Shown here piece by piece: positions 1-6,865 of a stretch of 10,796 nt of DNA. Source of the DNA: Rhodobacteraceae bacterium UBA6273. GTDB lineage: Bacteria > Pseudomonadota > Alphaproteobacteria > Rhodobacterales > Rhodobacteraceae. Position 1 is the stretch's first letter, and each line of letters opens with the position of its first letter. The notes beneath the pieces are model-generated. The model was not told where the DNA came from and ran no database searches. It was given only the letters and a program-made list of their open reading frames with translations. The DNA is taken from NCBI GenBank assembly GCA_002440625.1, contig DJUV01000318.1, positions 1 through 10,796 on the forward strand. Reading direction: 5' to 3'. The position numbers were made by a program, and so were the translations under genes.

Positions 1-710
1 CCGCCGATCACGAACTTGCCGGTCGGGTTGACGTGCCATTCGGTCCTTGCGGTCAGCCAGCCTTCCGGCAGCACCGCGCGGATATGTGGCTCCACGATGG
101 CGCGCACATCGGCGGAGGAGAGCGACGGGTCGAGATGCTGGGTCGAAAGCACCAGCGAGGTGACCTCGACCGGCTTGCCGCCCTCGTAGCGGATCGAAAG
201 CTGCGACTTGGCGTCGGGGCCGAGCTTCGGCTCGGTGCCGTTCTTGCGCACTTCGGCCAGCCGGCGGAGCATCGCATGGGCATAGAGGATCGGCGCCGGC
301 ATCAGTTCCGGCGTCTCGGTCGTGGCGTAGCCGAACATGATTCCCTGATCGCCCGCGCCTTCATCCTTGCTGCCCGAGGCATCGACGCCCTGAGCGATGT
401 CGGCGGACTGAGCGTGCAGGTAGCTGTCGACCTTCAGGTTAGCCCAGTGGAAGCCTTCCTGCTCATAGCCGATGTCGCGGACGCATTCGCGGGCGATCTG
501 TTCGACACGCTGGATGACACTTGCCGGGCCGCGCACTTCGCCGCCGATCACGACGCGGTCGGTGGTGGCGAAGGTTTCGCAGGCCACGCGGGACTGCGGG
601 TCCTCGGTCAGAAACGCATCGAGGACGGCATCGGAAATCCGGTCGCACACCTTGTCGGGGTGCCCCTCCGCAACGCTTTCGGAGGTAAAGATATAGTTCT
701 GTCGGGACAT
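1..710 (-). CDS. metK: S-adenosylmethionine synthetase (partial, 3' end beyond window)
   Basis: MetK joins ATP and methionine to make S-adenosylmethionine in the cytoplasm, releasing phosphate and pyrophosphate. About 236 codons of an enzyme usually near 390 residues are present; the C-terminal part lies left of the window. The N-terminus reads [20 protein letters not shown], the family opening, with the ATP-contacting histidine at about residue 17. The signature [12 protein letters not shown] is at about residues 118-129, and the frame stays open to the edge. The ATG at 708-710 has a GGAG ribosome binding site six bases upstream, and that site is part of the riboswitch element described separately. 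The gene lies 87 bp downstream of lnt on the same strand. It may be read from the lnt operon, from its own promoter in lnt, or both; no promoter is obvious in the gap. Confidence 0.97.
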   Translation of the reverse strand, partial: MSRQNYIFTSESVAEGHPDKVCDRISDAVLDAFLTEDPQSRVACETFATTDRVVIGGEVRGPASVIQRVEQIARECVRDIGYEQEGFHWANLKVDSYLHAQSADIAQGVDASGSKDEGAGDQGIMFGYATTETPELMPAPILYAHAMLRRLAEVRKNGTEPKLGPDAKSQLSIRYEGGKPVEVTSLVLSTQHLDPSLSSADVRAIVEPHIRAVLPEGWLTARTEWHVNPTGKFVIG

Positions 711-711
711 G

Positions 712-766
712 AAATGCTCCATTGGGTCCAGCCCCGACACGCCAGGAAGCCGTTGTGGCGGGGGAT
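712..766 (-). promoter_or_regulatory. SAM/SAH-type riboswitch in the metK leader
   Basis: Immediately before the metK ATG the minus strand reads CACAACGGCTTCCTGGCGTG, then TCGGGG, a short linker, and CAATGGAGCATTTC before the ATG. CCCCG and CAC pair with GTG and CGGGG around a single C.T mismatch to form the P1 stem. The loop GGCTTCC can pair with the downstream GGAGC, which is also the Shine-Dalgarno sequence, giving an H-type pseudoknot. This layout and the CACAACGGCTTCC / ATGGAGCA segments match my memory of the SAM/SAH riboswitch class known upstream of metK in Rhodobacterales. Ligand binding would hide the ribosome binding site and lower MetK synthesis when SAM is plentiful. The class assignment is from memory; the pairing is visible directly. 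Confidence 0.85.
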
Positions 767-769
767 CGG

Positions 770-797
770 CCCTGCCTAACGGCTCACCGGGGCAGGG
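770..797 (-). other. Hairpin between lnt and metK
   Basis: CCCTGCC at 797-791 and GGCAGGG at 776-770 (minus-strand reading) pair perfectly over 7 bp around a 14-base loop, starting right after the lnt stop codon. No T-run follows, so this is not a convincing intrinsic terminator. It could protect the lnt 3' end, partly separate metK from the operon, or be incidental in GC-rich DNA. Confidence 0.3.
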
Positions 798-2327
798 TCA
801 ACCGCGTTCGCGCCGCCCAATGAGCAACAGCGCCAATGTCGCCACAACCAGAAGGATTGTCGCCGGCAGGTCGCCAGTGCGGGAATAGGGCGTCGGCGAA
901 AGCGCAGGCGGCACCACGGCGTCGATCACCCCGTCGGTATCGAGCGGCAGCGACTGGAGGATGCGGCCATGAGCGTCGATGACGGCGGAAACGCCGGTAT
1001 TGGCGGCGCGCAGCAGCGGCAGGCCCTGTTCGATGGCGCGAAGGCGGGCTTGTGCGAGATGCTGGTAAGGTCCGGCGAGGTCGCCGAACCAAGCGTCGTT
1101 GGTGATCTGCAAGATCCAGTCGGCGCGTTCGGGGGCAGCATTCAGGTCCTGCGGGAAGACTGCCTCGTAGCAGATGAGCGGCAGGACTTTCCCGGCGCGG
1201 CCAATCGGCAGGACTTTCGCCCCCTCCCCTGCCGAATAGCCCATGCCTTCGCGCGCGGCAAATGCCGAGATGCCGACATAGGCGAGAAGATCGCCGAAGG
1301 GGATGTATTCGCCGAAGGGCACGAGGTGCCATTTGTCATAGGTGGCGGTCACCGTCCCGCCCGGACCGATCACCGCGAGGCTGTTGTAGTAGCGCGTCCC
1401 GTCGCGGCGCTGGATGCCGAGCGCCACGGGGATGCCGGCCGAGACCATGGCCACGTCCTCAAGGAACGGCTGGGCGCGTTCCAGAAGCCAGGGTACCGAG
1501 GTTTCCGGCCAGACGATGAGGTCGGGGCGTGGCCCGTCGCCCGGCGCGCTCGCGCGAAGCTGGCGGTCGAGGAAAAGCTGCCACATGTCCTCGCGCCATT
1601 TCAGTTCCTGCCGGGCATTGGGCTGGACAAGCCGCACCCGGATCTCAGCGGCGCGCGGCTGGACCGGCACGGCAAGCCGCGCGGACCCGCCCGCCCAGAC
1701 TGCGGCGATCAATACTGCGGCCAGCGCAGCGAAACCGCCCCTGAAAGCCGCACGCGCCGCGAGAACCGGCAGCGCCGCCGCCAACATCGTCAGGGCGCTG
1801 AGCCCCACCGGACCGGTGTAGGCGGACATCTGCGCCACCGGCGTGCCGATCCAGATGTGTCCGGCCAGCGCCCAGGGAAAGCCCGTCAGGACATAGCCGC
1901 GCAGAAGATCGGTAGCCGTCAGGCCAATGGCGAAGCCAAGCGCGCGCGTGGCGCGGCCACGGCCAAATCCGGCAAAGGCCGCAGCCAGACCCCAGAAGAG
2001 CGCCATGCCTACCGCCATGAACAGCACGGCAAATGGCGCCATCCAGCCGTAAATGTCAGCCTCGACCTGAAAGGGCTCGTAAATCCAGAAGAGCGCCGCC
2101 GCGAAATAACCGGTCCCGGCAAGCCATCCGGCCCAGATCATCTGGCCGAGGCTGGCGCGGCGGACCACAAGTTCGGTCAGAAGCGCGAAAGAGCCAAGGC
2201 TCAGCCACCAGAGATCAAGCGGTGCCTGCCCCGTCGCCGCCACCGCGCCAATTGCGGCGGACAGGGTCAGAACCTTCAGGTCCGGCCGGACAGGGCGCCG
2301 GAAGGCCTTTCGCCAACTTGACGGCAT
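798..2327 (-). CDS. lnt: Apolipoprotein N-acyltransferase
   Basis: Lnt adds the third acyl chain to the N-terminal cysteine of lipoproteins at the periplasmic face of the inner membrane, the last step of lipoprotein maturation. The 509-aa length is typical. Residues about 18-215 are a run of hydrophobic transmembrane segments. A nitrilase-fold domain follows at about 228-470, then a last membrane helix at about 488-505. The catalytic triad is visible: E275 in WPETSVPW, K332 in YDKWHLVPFGEYIPF and C386 in PLICYEAVFP, comparable to E267/K335/C387 in E. coli. The ATG at 2325-2327 lies 2 bp after the corC stop, with a GAGG inside the corC end as a rather distant ribosome binding site; translational coupling is likely. 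It is the last gene of the packed phoH-ybeY-corC-lnt run. Confidence 0.96.
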   Translation of the reverse strand: MPSSWRKAFRRPVRPDLKVLTLSAAIGAVAATGQAPLDLWWLSLGSFALLTELVVRRASLGQMIWAGWLAGTGYFAAALFWIYEPFQVEADIYGWMAPFAVLFMAVGMALFWGLAAAFAGFGRGRATRALGFAIGLTATDLLRGYVLTGFPWALAGHIWIGTPVAQMSAYTGPVGLSALTMLAAALPVLAARAAFRGGFAALAAVLIAAVWAGGSARLAVPVQPRAAEIRVRLVQPNARQELKWREDMWQLFLDRQLRASAPGDGPRPDLIVWPETSVPWLLERAQPFLEDVAMVSAGIPVALGIQRRDGTRYYNSLAVIGPGGTVTATYDKWHLVPFGEYIPFGDLLAYVGISAFAAREGMGYSAGEGAKVLPIGRAGKVLPLICYEAVFPQDLNAAPERADWILQITNDAWFGDLAGPYQHLAQARLRAIEQGLPLLRAANTGVSAVIDAHGRILQSLPLDTDGVIDAVVPPALSPTPYSRTGDLPATILLVVATLALLLIGRRERG

Positions 2328-2329
2328 GG

Positions 2330-3211
2330 TCAGTCTTTGGCCTCGGGCAGGCGCACCCTCAGCCGCTTGATGCGGCGCGGATCGGCGTCGACGATCTCGA
2401 ACTCGGCGCCGGATTCATGCGGGATCACTTCGCCGCGAGAAGGCACCCGGCCAAGCCACATGAAAAGTAGGCCGCCGAGCGTATCGACCTCTTCGTCCTC
2501 CGCCTCGCCGGCGAGCTTCAGCCCGATCTCGTTCTCGAAGTCATTGAGGGGAGCGCGGGCCTGCACCAGGTACTGCCCCGGCTTTTCCAGTACCCAGAGC
2601 CCATCCTCGGAAGTGTCGTGTTCATCCTCGATCTCGCCGATGACCGTCTCGATCAGGTCCTCGATGGTCAAAAGCCCATCGACCCCGCCGTATTCGTCGA
2701 TGACCAACGCCATGTGGATGCGTTCGGACTGCATCTTTTGCAAAAGCACTCCAATCGGCATCGACGGCGGCGCGTAAAGCAAGGGCCGAAGCATCTTGCG
2801 CAGGTTATAGCGCGGCTTCGGGTCCGAGAACGCCTGCTGGAGCGCGAGGTCCTTCAAGTGAATGAGGCCAAGCGGGCTGTCGAGCGTGCCCTTGAATACG
2901 GGAAGCCGCGAAAAGCCGTTGTCGCGAAATGCGGCGACGACCTCATCCAGCGTCGCCGTCACCGGCAATGCGACGATCTCCGCCTTCGGGATCGCCACAT
3001 CCTCGACCCGCATCCGGCGAAGGTTGCCGATGCCGGGCAGGCTGCCCTGAGCCGAAGGCGCCGTCGCCTGAGCACGGGCGCCTGAGTTTGCATCCGGATC
3101 GGAAGGCGACAGGGCATCAATGATCCGGCCGAAAAAGCCGCGCTGCCCGCTACTGTCCGAAGGGTCGGGCGCGTCCTGCACCCCGGTTGACCCGTCCAAG
3201 CTATCGCCCAT
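2330..3211 (-). CDS. corC: CorC/HlyC-type CBS-pair protein (YbeX-like)
   Basis: This is a cytosolic protein of the CorC/YbeX family, linked to magnesium/cobalt homeostasis and, in E. coli, to ribosome-related functions; the precise activity is unsettled. From the start chosen here it is 293 aa, very close to the E. coli YbeX length. After a polar, variable N-terminus come two CBS domains at about residues 66-195, including SRLPVFKGTLDSPLG and ALVIDEYGGVDGLLTIEDLI, then the CorC_HlyC domain at about 205-290, including DTLGGLLFMWLGRVP. There is no DUF21/CNNM membrane domain. The ATG at 3209-3211 overlaps the ybeY stop by 11 bp and has AAAGGAA just upstream. In-frame ATGs at 3229 and 3268 would only add residues that overlap ybeY further. 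It sits between ybeY and lnt, as in the classical ybeZYX-lnt cluster. Confidence 0.92.
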   Translation of the reverse strand: MGDSLDGSTGVQDAPDPSDSSGQRGFFGRIIDALSPSDPDANSGARAQATAPSAQGSLPGIGNLRRMRVEDVAIPKAEIVALPVTATLDEVVAAFRDNGFSRLPVFKGTLDSPLGLIHLKDLALQQAFSDPKPRYNLRKMLRPLLYAPPSMPIGVLLQKMQSERIHMALVIDEYGGVDGLLTIEDLIETVIGEIEDEHDTSEDGLWVLEKPGQYLVQARAPLNDFENEIGLKLAGEAEDEEVDTLGGLLFMWLGRVPSRGEVIPHESGAEFEIVDADPRRIKRLRVRLPEAKD

Positions 3212-3770
3212 CGTTCCTTTCCAGTTCATCAGGCACCCATCCGGCGCCGGTCCAGACATATGGATCATTCACACCGAGTTTCGCAAGTATCCTGACCTCG
3301 GTCGCTTCCATCAGATCGCCATCGGCGTCGCGGACATGGTCATAGCCAAGAAGATGCAGCATGCCGTGGACCAGAAGATGCGTGACATGGTCCTGCATCG
3401 CCTTGCCCTGCTCGCCCGCCTCACGCTCGCAGGTCTCATAGGCGATGGCGATGTCGCCAAGCTCTTCCGGCATCCCCTCGGGCCCCGGCTTCGGGATGGC
3501 CGGACGGCCACCGTCGGCTTTGGCGCCACGTTCATCGGACGGCCATGACAGCACATTGGTCGGCTTGGGCTTGCCGCGAAAATCTTCGTTCAGCGCGGCA
3601 ATCCGGCGGTCGTCGCAGGCCAGAAGACTAACCTCGAAGCCTTCGCCCGGCAGGCCATGCTCGGCCATCACCGCCTGCGCCACCGTTTCGGCAAGATCGT
3701 CGATCCCGATGGCCTGCCATCGGGCATCCTCGATCAATGTATCAACCAGCGGCTCCATCGTCGCGGTCAT
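3201..3770 (-). CDS. ybeY: Endoribonuclease YbeY (rRNA maturation and quality control)
   Basis: YbeY is a zinc-dependent single-strand endoribonuclease needed for 16S rRNA 3'-end maturation and ribosome quality control. The signature HGMLHLLGYDH puts the three metal ligands at H135, H139 and H145. The upstream family block NEDFRGKPKPTNVLSWP is at residues 61-77. The protein is 189 aa, somewhat longer than E. coli YbeY because of a loop of about 25 residues at 78-103 that is rich in Pro, Gly and Lys. The ATG at 3768-3770 overlaps the phoH 3' end by 29 bp, with GAGG three bases upstream. The in-frame ATG at 3758 has no ribosome binding site at a usable distance. The overlaps with phoH and corC indicate coupled translation. 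Confidence 0.96.
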   Translation of the reverse strand: MTATMEPLVDTLIEDARWQAIGIDDLAETVAQAVMAEHGLPGEGFEVSLLACDDRRIAALNEDFRGKPKPTNVLSWPSDERGAKADGGRPAIPKPGPEGMPEELGDIAIAYETCEREAGEQGKAMQDHVTHLLVHGMLHLLGYDHVRDADGDLMEATEVRILAKLGVNDPYVWTGAGWVPDELERNDGR

Positions 3771-4761
3771 ACGCCTCGATTATGCGCGCCACAAGCTGAT
3801 GGCGGACCACGTCCTTCGCGGTGAAGTAGTTGAAGCTGATCCCTTTCACCCCGTCAAGGATACGCTCGGCATCGGCAAGGCCCGAAGAGGTCCCCCGCGG
3901 CAGGTCGATCTGCGTCCGGTCGCCCGTCACCACCATGCGGCTGCCCTCGCCAAGACGGGTCAGGAACATCTTCATCTGCATGGTCGTAGCGTTCTGCGCC
4001 TCATCGAGCACGACGAAGGCGTTGGCGAGCGTCCGCCCGCGCATGAAGGCCAAAGGCGCGATCTCGATGCGCTTCTCCTCCATCAGCTTCTGCACCTGCT
4101 TCGCCGGCAGGAAGTCGTTCAGCGCGTCATAAAGCGGCTGCATGTAGGGATCGACCTTTTCCTTCATGTCGCCGGGCAGGAAGCCGAGCCTTTCGCCCGC
4201 CTCCACCGCCGGACGCGAAAGGACGATCCGGTCCACATGGCCGCCGATCAGCATGGTCACGCCGACGGCGACGGCAAGATAGGTCTTGCCGGTGCCTGCC
4301 GGGCCGATGCCGAAGGCAAGTTCGTGCTGGAAGAGGTTCTTGACATAGGCCTTCTGCGCCTCGGTCCTCGGCTCCACCTGCTTTTTCCGGGTGCGAAGCT
4401 CATAGCGTCCGCCCGCGAACATCTCGAGCTGTTCGTCAAGGTTCATCGGCTGCGCCGGGCCGCCAAGGCCAAGGCGGATCACGGCGTCGATCTCGCCCGC
4501 GTCGATGGGCCGGCCGGTTTCGAGCTTGCCATAGAGGGTCTGGAGAACGGCGGCGGAACGCCCCCGCTGCTCGGCGCTGCCGACCACGGCGATCTGGTTG
4601 CCGCGTCGCAGGATATGGACCCCAAGCTGGTGTTCGATCTGCGCCAGATTGCGGTCAAACTCACCGCAGAGGTCGATCAACAACCGATTGTCGGAAAATT
4701 CCAGAAGAGTCTCGTGCAGGTCTTCCGGACGCGGCGGCGGGGTCAGTGCGCTGATGCCCAA
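3742..4761 (-). CDS. phoH: PhoH-like ATPase YbeZ
   Basis: This is a PhoH-family P-loop ATPase, the usual partner of YbeY, thought to act in RNA metabolism. It is 339 aa. Residues about 1-110 form the family N-terminal domain. The PhoH core has Walker A GPAGTGKT at 153-160, Walker B VVLDEAQN at 250-257 and the following TGDRTQIDLPRG near 279-290. The start is TTG at 4759-4761, not ATG. AAAGGAG at 4768-4774 stands six bases before it, the best ribosome binding site in the window, and the N-terminus MGISALTPPPRPEDL follows. The next gene, ybeY, overlaps its end by 29 bp. The 159-bp gap to miaB upstream probably holds the operon promoter, though no strong sigma70 match was found there. Confidence 0.95.
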   Translation of the reverse strand: MGISALTPPPRPEDLHETLLEFSDNRLLIDLCGEFDRNLAQIEHQLGVHILRRGNQIAVVGSAEQRGRSAAVLQTLYGKLETGRPIDAGEIDAVIRLGLGGPAQPMNLDEQLEMFAGGRYELRTRKKQVEPRTEAQKAYVKNLFQHELAFGIGPAGTGKTYLAVAVGVTMLIGGHVDRIVLSRPAVEAGERLGFLPGDMKEKVDPYMQPLYDALNDFLPAKQVQKLMEEKRIEIAPLAFMRGRTLANAFVVLDEAQNATTMQMKMFLTRLGEGSRMVVTGDRTQIDLPRGTSSGLADAERILDGVKGISFNYFTAKDVVRHQLVARIIEAYDRDDGAAG

Positions 4762-4920
4762 GAATATCTCCTTTGAGCGGAGTGGCTACTAGGTATGGTG
4801 CTACCACACAGGATTCAACGCAAGCGTCCTCAGTCCGGTTGCATCAGAAAGTGAAGGATTGTGCGGCATATCGGTCATATCGCCCAGATAAGCCGCCGAT
4901 TGTAACAATCCGGTGCAGAT
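4762..4920 (-). other. miaB-phoH intergenic gap with a small palindrome
   Basis: This 159-bp gap follows the miaB stop and precedes phoH. About ten bases after the miaB stop, 4898-4910 reads GATTGTAACAATC on the plus strand, a perfect 6-bp inverted repeat around one base. A GATATG direct repeat lies at about 4868-4882. A weak promoter could be TTGAAT with a 17-bp spacer to TACCTA just before the phoH ribosome binding site, but the -10 fit is poor. There is no T-rich terminator after miaB, so read-through into phoH is plausible. AAAGGAG at 4768-4774 serves the phoH TTG start. Confidence 0.3.
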
Positions 4921-6234
4921 TCAGGCGGCAACCACCGTCCCGGCGAGCGAGTTCGTGGAACTCGCGTCGATCCGCACCCGGACGATGTCGCCGGGCGCAG
5001 CGTCGCTAAGGACATGGACGGCGTGGAGGTATTCGGACTTGCCGACCATCTGCCCCGGCAGCCGTCCGGGCTTTTCGACGAGCACGGCAACCTCGCGCCC
5101 GACCATGCTTTCCTGCGCGGCACGCTGCTGGGCGGTCAGAAGCGCCTGAAGCGTCTGGAGCCGGGCATCGGCGACCTCGTCCGGAACCGGCGTCTTTTCC
5201 GCCGCGGGCGTGCCGGGACGGGCGGAATACTTGAACGAATAAGCCATGCCGTAGTTGACGGCGCGGATCAGGTCCATCGTCGCCTCGAAGTCGGAATCCG
5301 TCTCACCGGGGAAGCCGACGATGAAATCGCCCGACATCAGCATGTCGGGGCGCTGGGCGCGGATGCGTTCGATCAGGCGCAGGTAGTCCTCGGCGCGGTG
5401 CTTGCGGTTCATCGCCTTCAGGATGCGGTCAGACCCCGACTGCACCGGCAGATGCAGATAGGGCATCAGCTTCGGTTCCTCGCCATGGGCGGCGATGAGG
5501 TCGTCTTCCATGTCATTGGGATGCGAGGTGGTGTAGCGGATGCGCTCAAGCCCGTCGATCTTCGCCAGGGCGCGCACCAGACGCGCCAGCGACCAGTCGC
5601 CGCCCTCGCCCGTGCCATGATAGGCGTTGACGTTCTGGCCCAGAAGCGTGATCTCCCGCACGCCCTTTTCGACGAGACCCTGCGCTTCGCGCATGATCCG
5701 ATCGGCGGGGCGGCTGACCTCCGCGCCGCGTGTATAGGGCACCACGCAGAAGGCGCAGAACTTGTCGCAGCCTTCCTGAACGGTCAGGAAGGCCGTTGGC
5801 CGGATAGCGGATTTCGGACGCTCCGGCAGATAGTCGAACTTGTCCTCTTCGGGAAAATCGGTATCGACCGACTTCCGCCCCTCGTCGGCGGCCTTCGCCA
5901 TCGCCGGCAGGCGGTGATAGCTCTGCGGCCCGACGACGAGATCAACAAGCGGCATCCGCTTCAGGATCTCCGCCCCCTCGGCCTGCGCCACGCAACCGGC
6001 GACACCGATCTTCAGATCGGGTTTCGCGGCTTTCAACGGCCTCAGCCGGCCAAGGTCGGAATAGACCTTCTCCGCCGCCTTTTCCCGGATGTGGCAGGTG
6101 TTGAGAAGGACCATGTCCGCCTCTTCCGCCACTTCGGTCGTGACATAGCCTTCGGCGCCCATGGCCTCGGCCATGCGCTCGCTGTCGTAGACGTTCATCT
6201 GACAGCCGTAAGTACGTATGAACAACCGCTTCAT
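4921..6234 (-). CDS. miaB: tRNA-2-methylthio-N6-dimethylallyladenosine synthase (hybrid 5' end)
   Basis: MiaB is a radical-SAM methylthiotransferase that adds a 2-methylthio group to i6A37 of tRNAs, using two iron-sulfur clusters. At 437 aa it is full length. The UPF0004 domain cysteines are C11 (in TYGCQMN), C47 (LNTCHIRE) and C81 (VAGCVAQ). The radical-SAM motif GCDKFCAFC gives C156, C160 and C163. [17 protein letters not shown] follows near 261, and a TRAM domain ends the protein at about 373-437. The ATG at 6232-6234 has AAGG seven bases upstream. Codons 9-17 are the 26-bp repeat that recurs at 7286-7311, so codons 1-8 and the ribosome binding site appear to come from the inserted element rather than the ancestral gene. 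All catalytic cysteines are kept, so the hybrid is expected to work. Confidence 0.96.
   Translation of the reverse strand: MKRLFIRTYGCQMNVYDSERMAEAMGAEGYVTTEVAEEADMVLLNTCHIREKAAEKVYSDLGRLRPLKAAKPDLKIGVAGCVAQAEGAEILKRMPLVDLVVGPQSYHRLPAMAKAADEGRKSVDTDFPEEDKFDYLPERPKSAIRPTAFLTVQEGCDKFCAFCVVPYTRGAEVSRPADRIMREAQGLVEKGVREITLLGQNVNAYHGTGEGGDWSLARLVRALAKIDGLERIRYTTSHPNDMEDDLIAAHGEEPKLMPYLHLPVQSGSDRILKAMNRKHRAEDYLRLIERIRAQRPDMLMSGDFIVGFPGETDSDFEATMDLIRAVNYGMAYSFKYSARPGTPAAEKTPVPDEVADARLQTLQALLTAQQRAAQESMVGREVAVLVEKPGRLPGQMVGKSEYLHAVHVLSDAAPGDIVRVRIDASSTNSLAGTVVAA
6185..6210. repeat. Putative att site copy 1 (inside functional miaB)
   Basis: A 26-bp sequence beginning TCGTAGACG and ending ACAGCCGTA, identical to 7286-7311. 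On the coding strand it encodes YGCQMNVYD of MiaB, the most conserved N-terminal motif and the site of a cluster-binding cysteine. Both flanks differ from copy 2 at the very next base, so the identity ends sharply, as expected for a recombination core. The miaB body lies on one side and element-supplied miaB codons 1-8 on the other. Confidence 0.75.
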
Positions 6235-6312
6235 ATCATTACCTTTTTCTGTGGCAGAGGCTGGCGGCTCGGGTCACGTTGTCACCTGACTTGTCACAAC
6301 GGGACACAAGTA
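6235..6312. repeat. GTCAC direct repeats near the left att site
   Basis: Three GTCAC copies start at 6273, 6281 and 6293; the last two are extended to TTGTCAC (6279-6285 and 6291-6297) with a 12-bp period. CGTTGT at 6277-6282 and ACAACG at 6296-6301 form a 6-bp inverted repeat around them. CTTGT (6290-6294) and ACAAG (6306-6310) form a second. They lie between the 72-aa ORF and the miaB start, 63 bp or more from the att core, where arm-type recombinase or excisionase sites would be expected. The array is short and could be chance. Confidence 0.35.
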
Positions 6313-6531
6313 TCACAGATGCATGTCGCCCCGCAGCCCTCTCGTTCCAAGAGAATTGGTGCGATTCAGTTGTCGCTCGCGGATGACTGTAGGATCGAGG
6401 TCTGGAAGGTTGCTCTTGAGCGCCGCTTGGTTCCACACGTCGGCCAGCTCCTCATTCGCGAAGTTGTACCGAAGGTACTTCTCGGGTATCTTGACGTAAC
6501 CCTGCCAGCCACTACCCGTTCGACGCGCCAT
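6313..6531 (-). pseudogene. Short ORF resembling a truncated phage-type tyrosine recombinase N-terminus
   Basis: The 72-aa product begins MARRTGSGWQGYVKI and continues with RYNFANEELADVWNQAALKS. This layout (basic start, a GSxWQxxV strand, an R-x-F turn, then an EExAxxW helix and a short Pro/Asp stretch) resembles from memory the N-terminal DNA-binding region of tyrosine integrases in T7-like and related prophages. The catalytic core with its Arg/His/Tyr residues is absent, and the last 25 residues (from about TVIRERQL) look unrelated. If the resemblance is right, this is an integrase cut off after its first domain. It could instead be a complete small excisionase-like or accessory protein. 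The start at 6529-6531 overlaps the winged-helix gene by 20 bp, with only AAAGAG as ribosome binding site. It reads toward the att site, as integrase genes commonly do. Confidence 0.4.
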
Positions 6532-6865
6532 TGACGAACTCTTTGATTTTATCCACGAATGCCAAGCCCCTGCGGTTCAGCGATAGGAGCCGGTAGCGGC
6601 GGTCGGCGGGGTCGATCTCGCTCTCCATGAAATTGAGACCGGGCTGACCGGGACGCTTGAATGTCAGCCAGTGGCCTATGGCCCGCGAGGCTGTCGCACC
6701 GGACATGTCGAGGCGCTGCGTGATCGAGTCCTGATTACCGGCCTGCCCGTCACGCTCGACCGCGTAGAGAAACGCGAGCATCGACGGCAAGGTGATCTCC
6801 GGGTCCACGGTCTTGAACGCTTCGATCACACGGATGGCCGTTCTAATTTCATTTGATGAGGCCAA
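6512..6865 (-). CDS. MarR-like winged helix-turn-helix regulator of the inserted element
   Basis: This 117-aa protein is probably a DNA-binding regulator. After two N-terminal helices, the recognition-helix region QDSITQRLDMSGATASRAIGH lies at about residues 45-65. A wing follows with the MarR-like pattern ESEIDPADRRYRLLSLNRRG at about 80-99, and a final helix (FVDKIKEFV) fits dimerisation. It is shorter than chromosomal MarR proteins (about 140 aa), as in phage versions. The start is TTG at 6863-6865 with GGAG (6872-6875) seven bases upstream; no in-frame ATG is near. It overlaps the downstream 72-aa ORF by 20 bp, forming a two-gene unit. A perfect 14-bp palindrome 30 bp upstream of the start suggests autoregulation. 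Its ligand and targets cannot be told from the sequence. Confidence 0.75.
   Translation of the reverse strand: MASSNEIRTAIRVIEAFKTVDPEITLPSMLAFLYAVERDGQAGNQDSITQRLDMSGATASRAIGHWLTFKRPGQPGLNFMESEIDPADRRYRLLSLNRRGLAFVDKIKEFVNGASNG

Noticed and set aside
33..779. Plus-strand frame opposite metK
   Set aside because: The minus strand encodes MetK with an uninterrupted conserved sequence to the window edge.
770..797. Intrinsic terminator after lnt
   Set aside because: The stem is good, but the loop is 14 bases and no T-run follows, so it is listed only as a hairpin.
969..2321. Long plus-strand open frame opposite lnt
   Set aside because: It is a GC-rich antisense frame. The minus-strand frame encodes Lnt with its full catalytic triad; the plus-strand product has no family pattern and very biased Arg/Gly/His composition.
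3445..4776. 443-codon plus-strand frame opposite ybeY and phoH
   Set aside because: Both strongly recognisable minus-strand genes fill this interval; the antisense product looks like random His/Arg-rich sequence.
5014..6534. 506-codon plus-strand frame opposite miaB
   Set aside because: It is a shadow of MiaB. Its extension past 6234 into the element is fortuitous.
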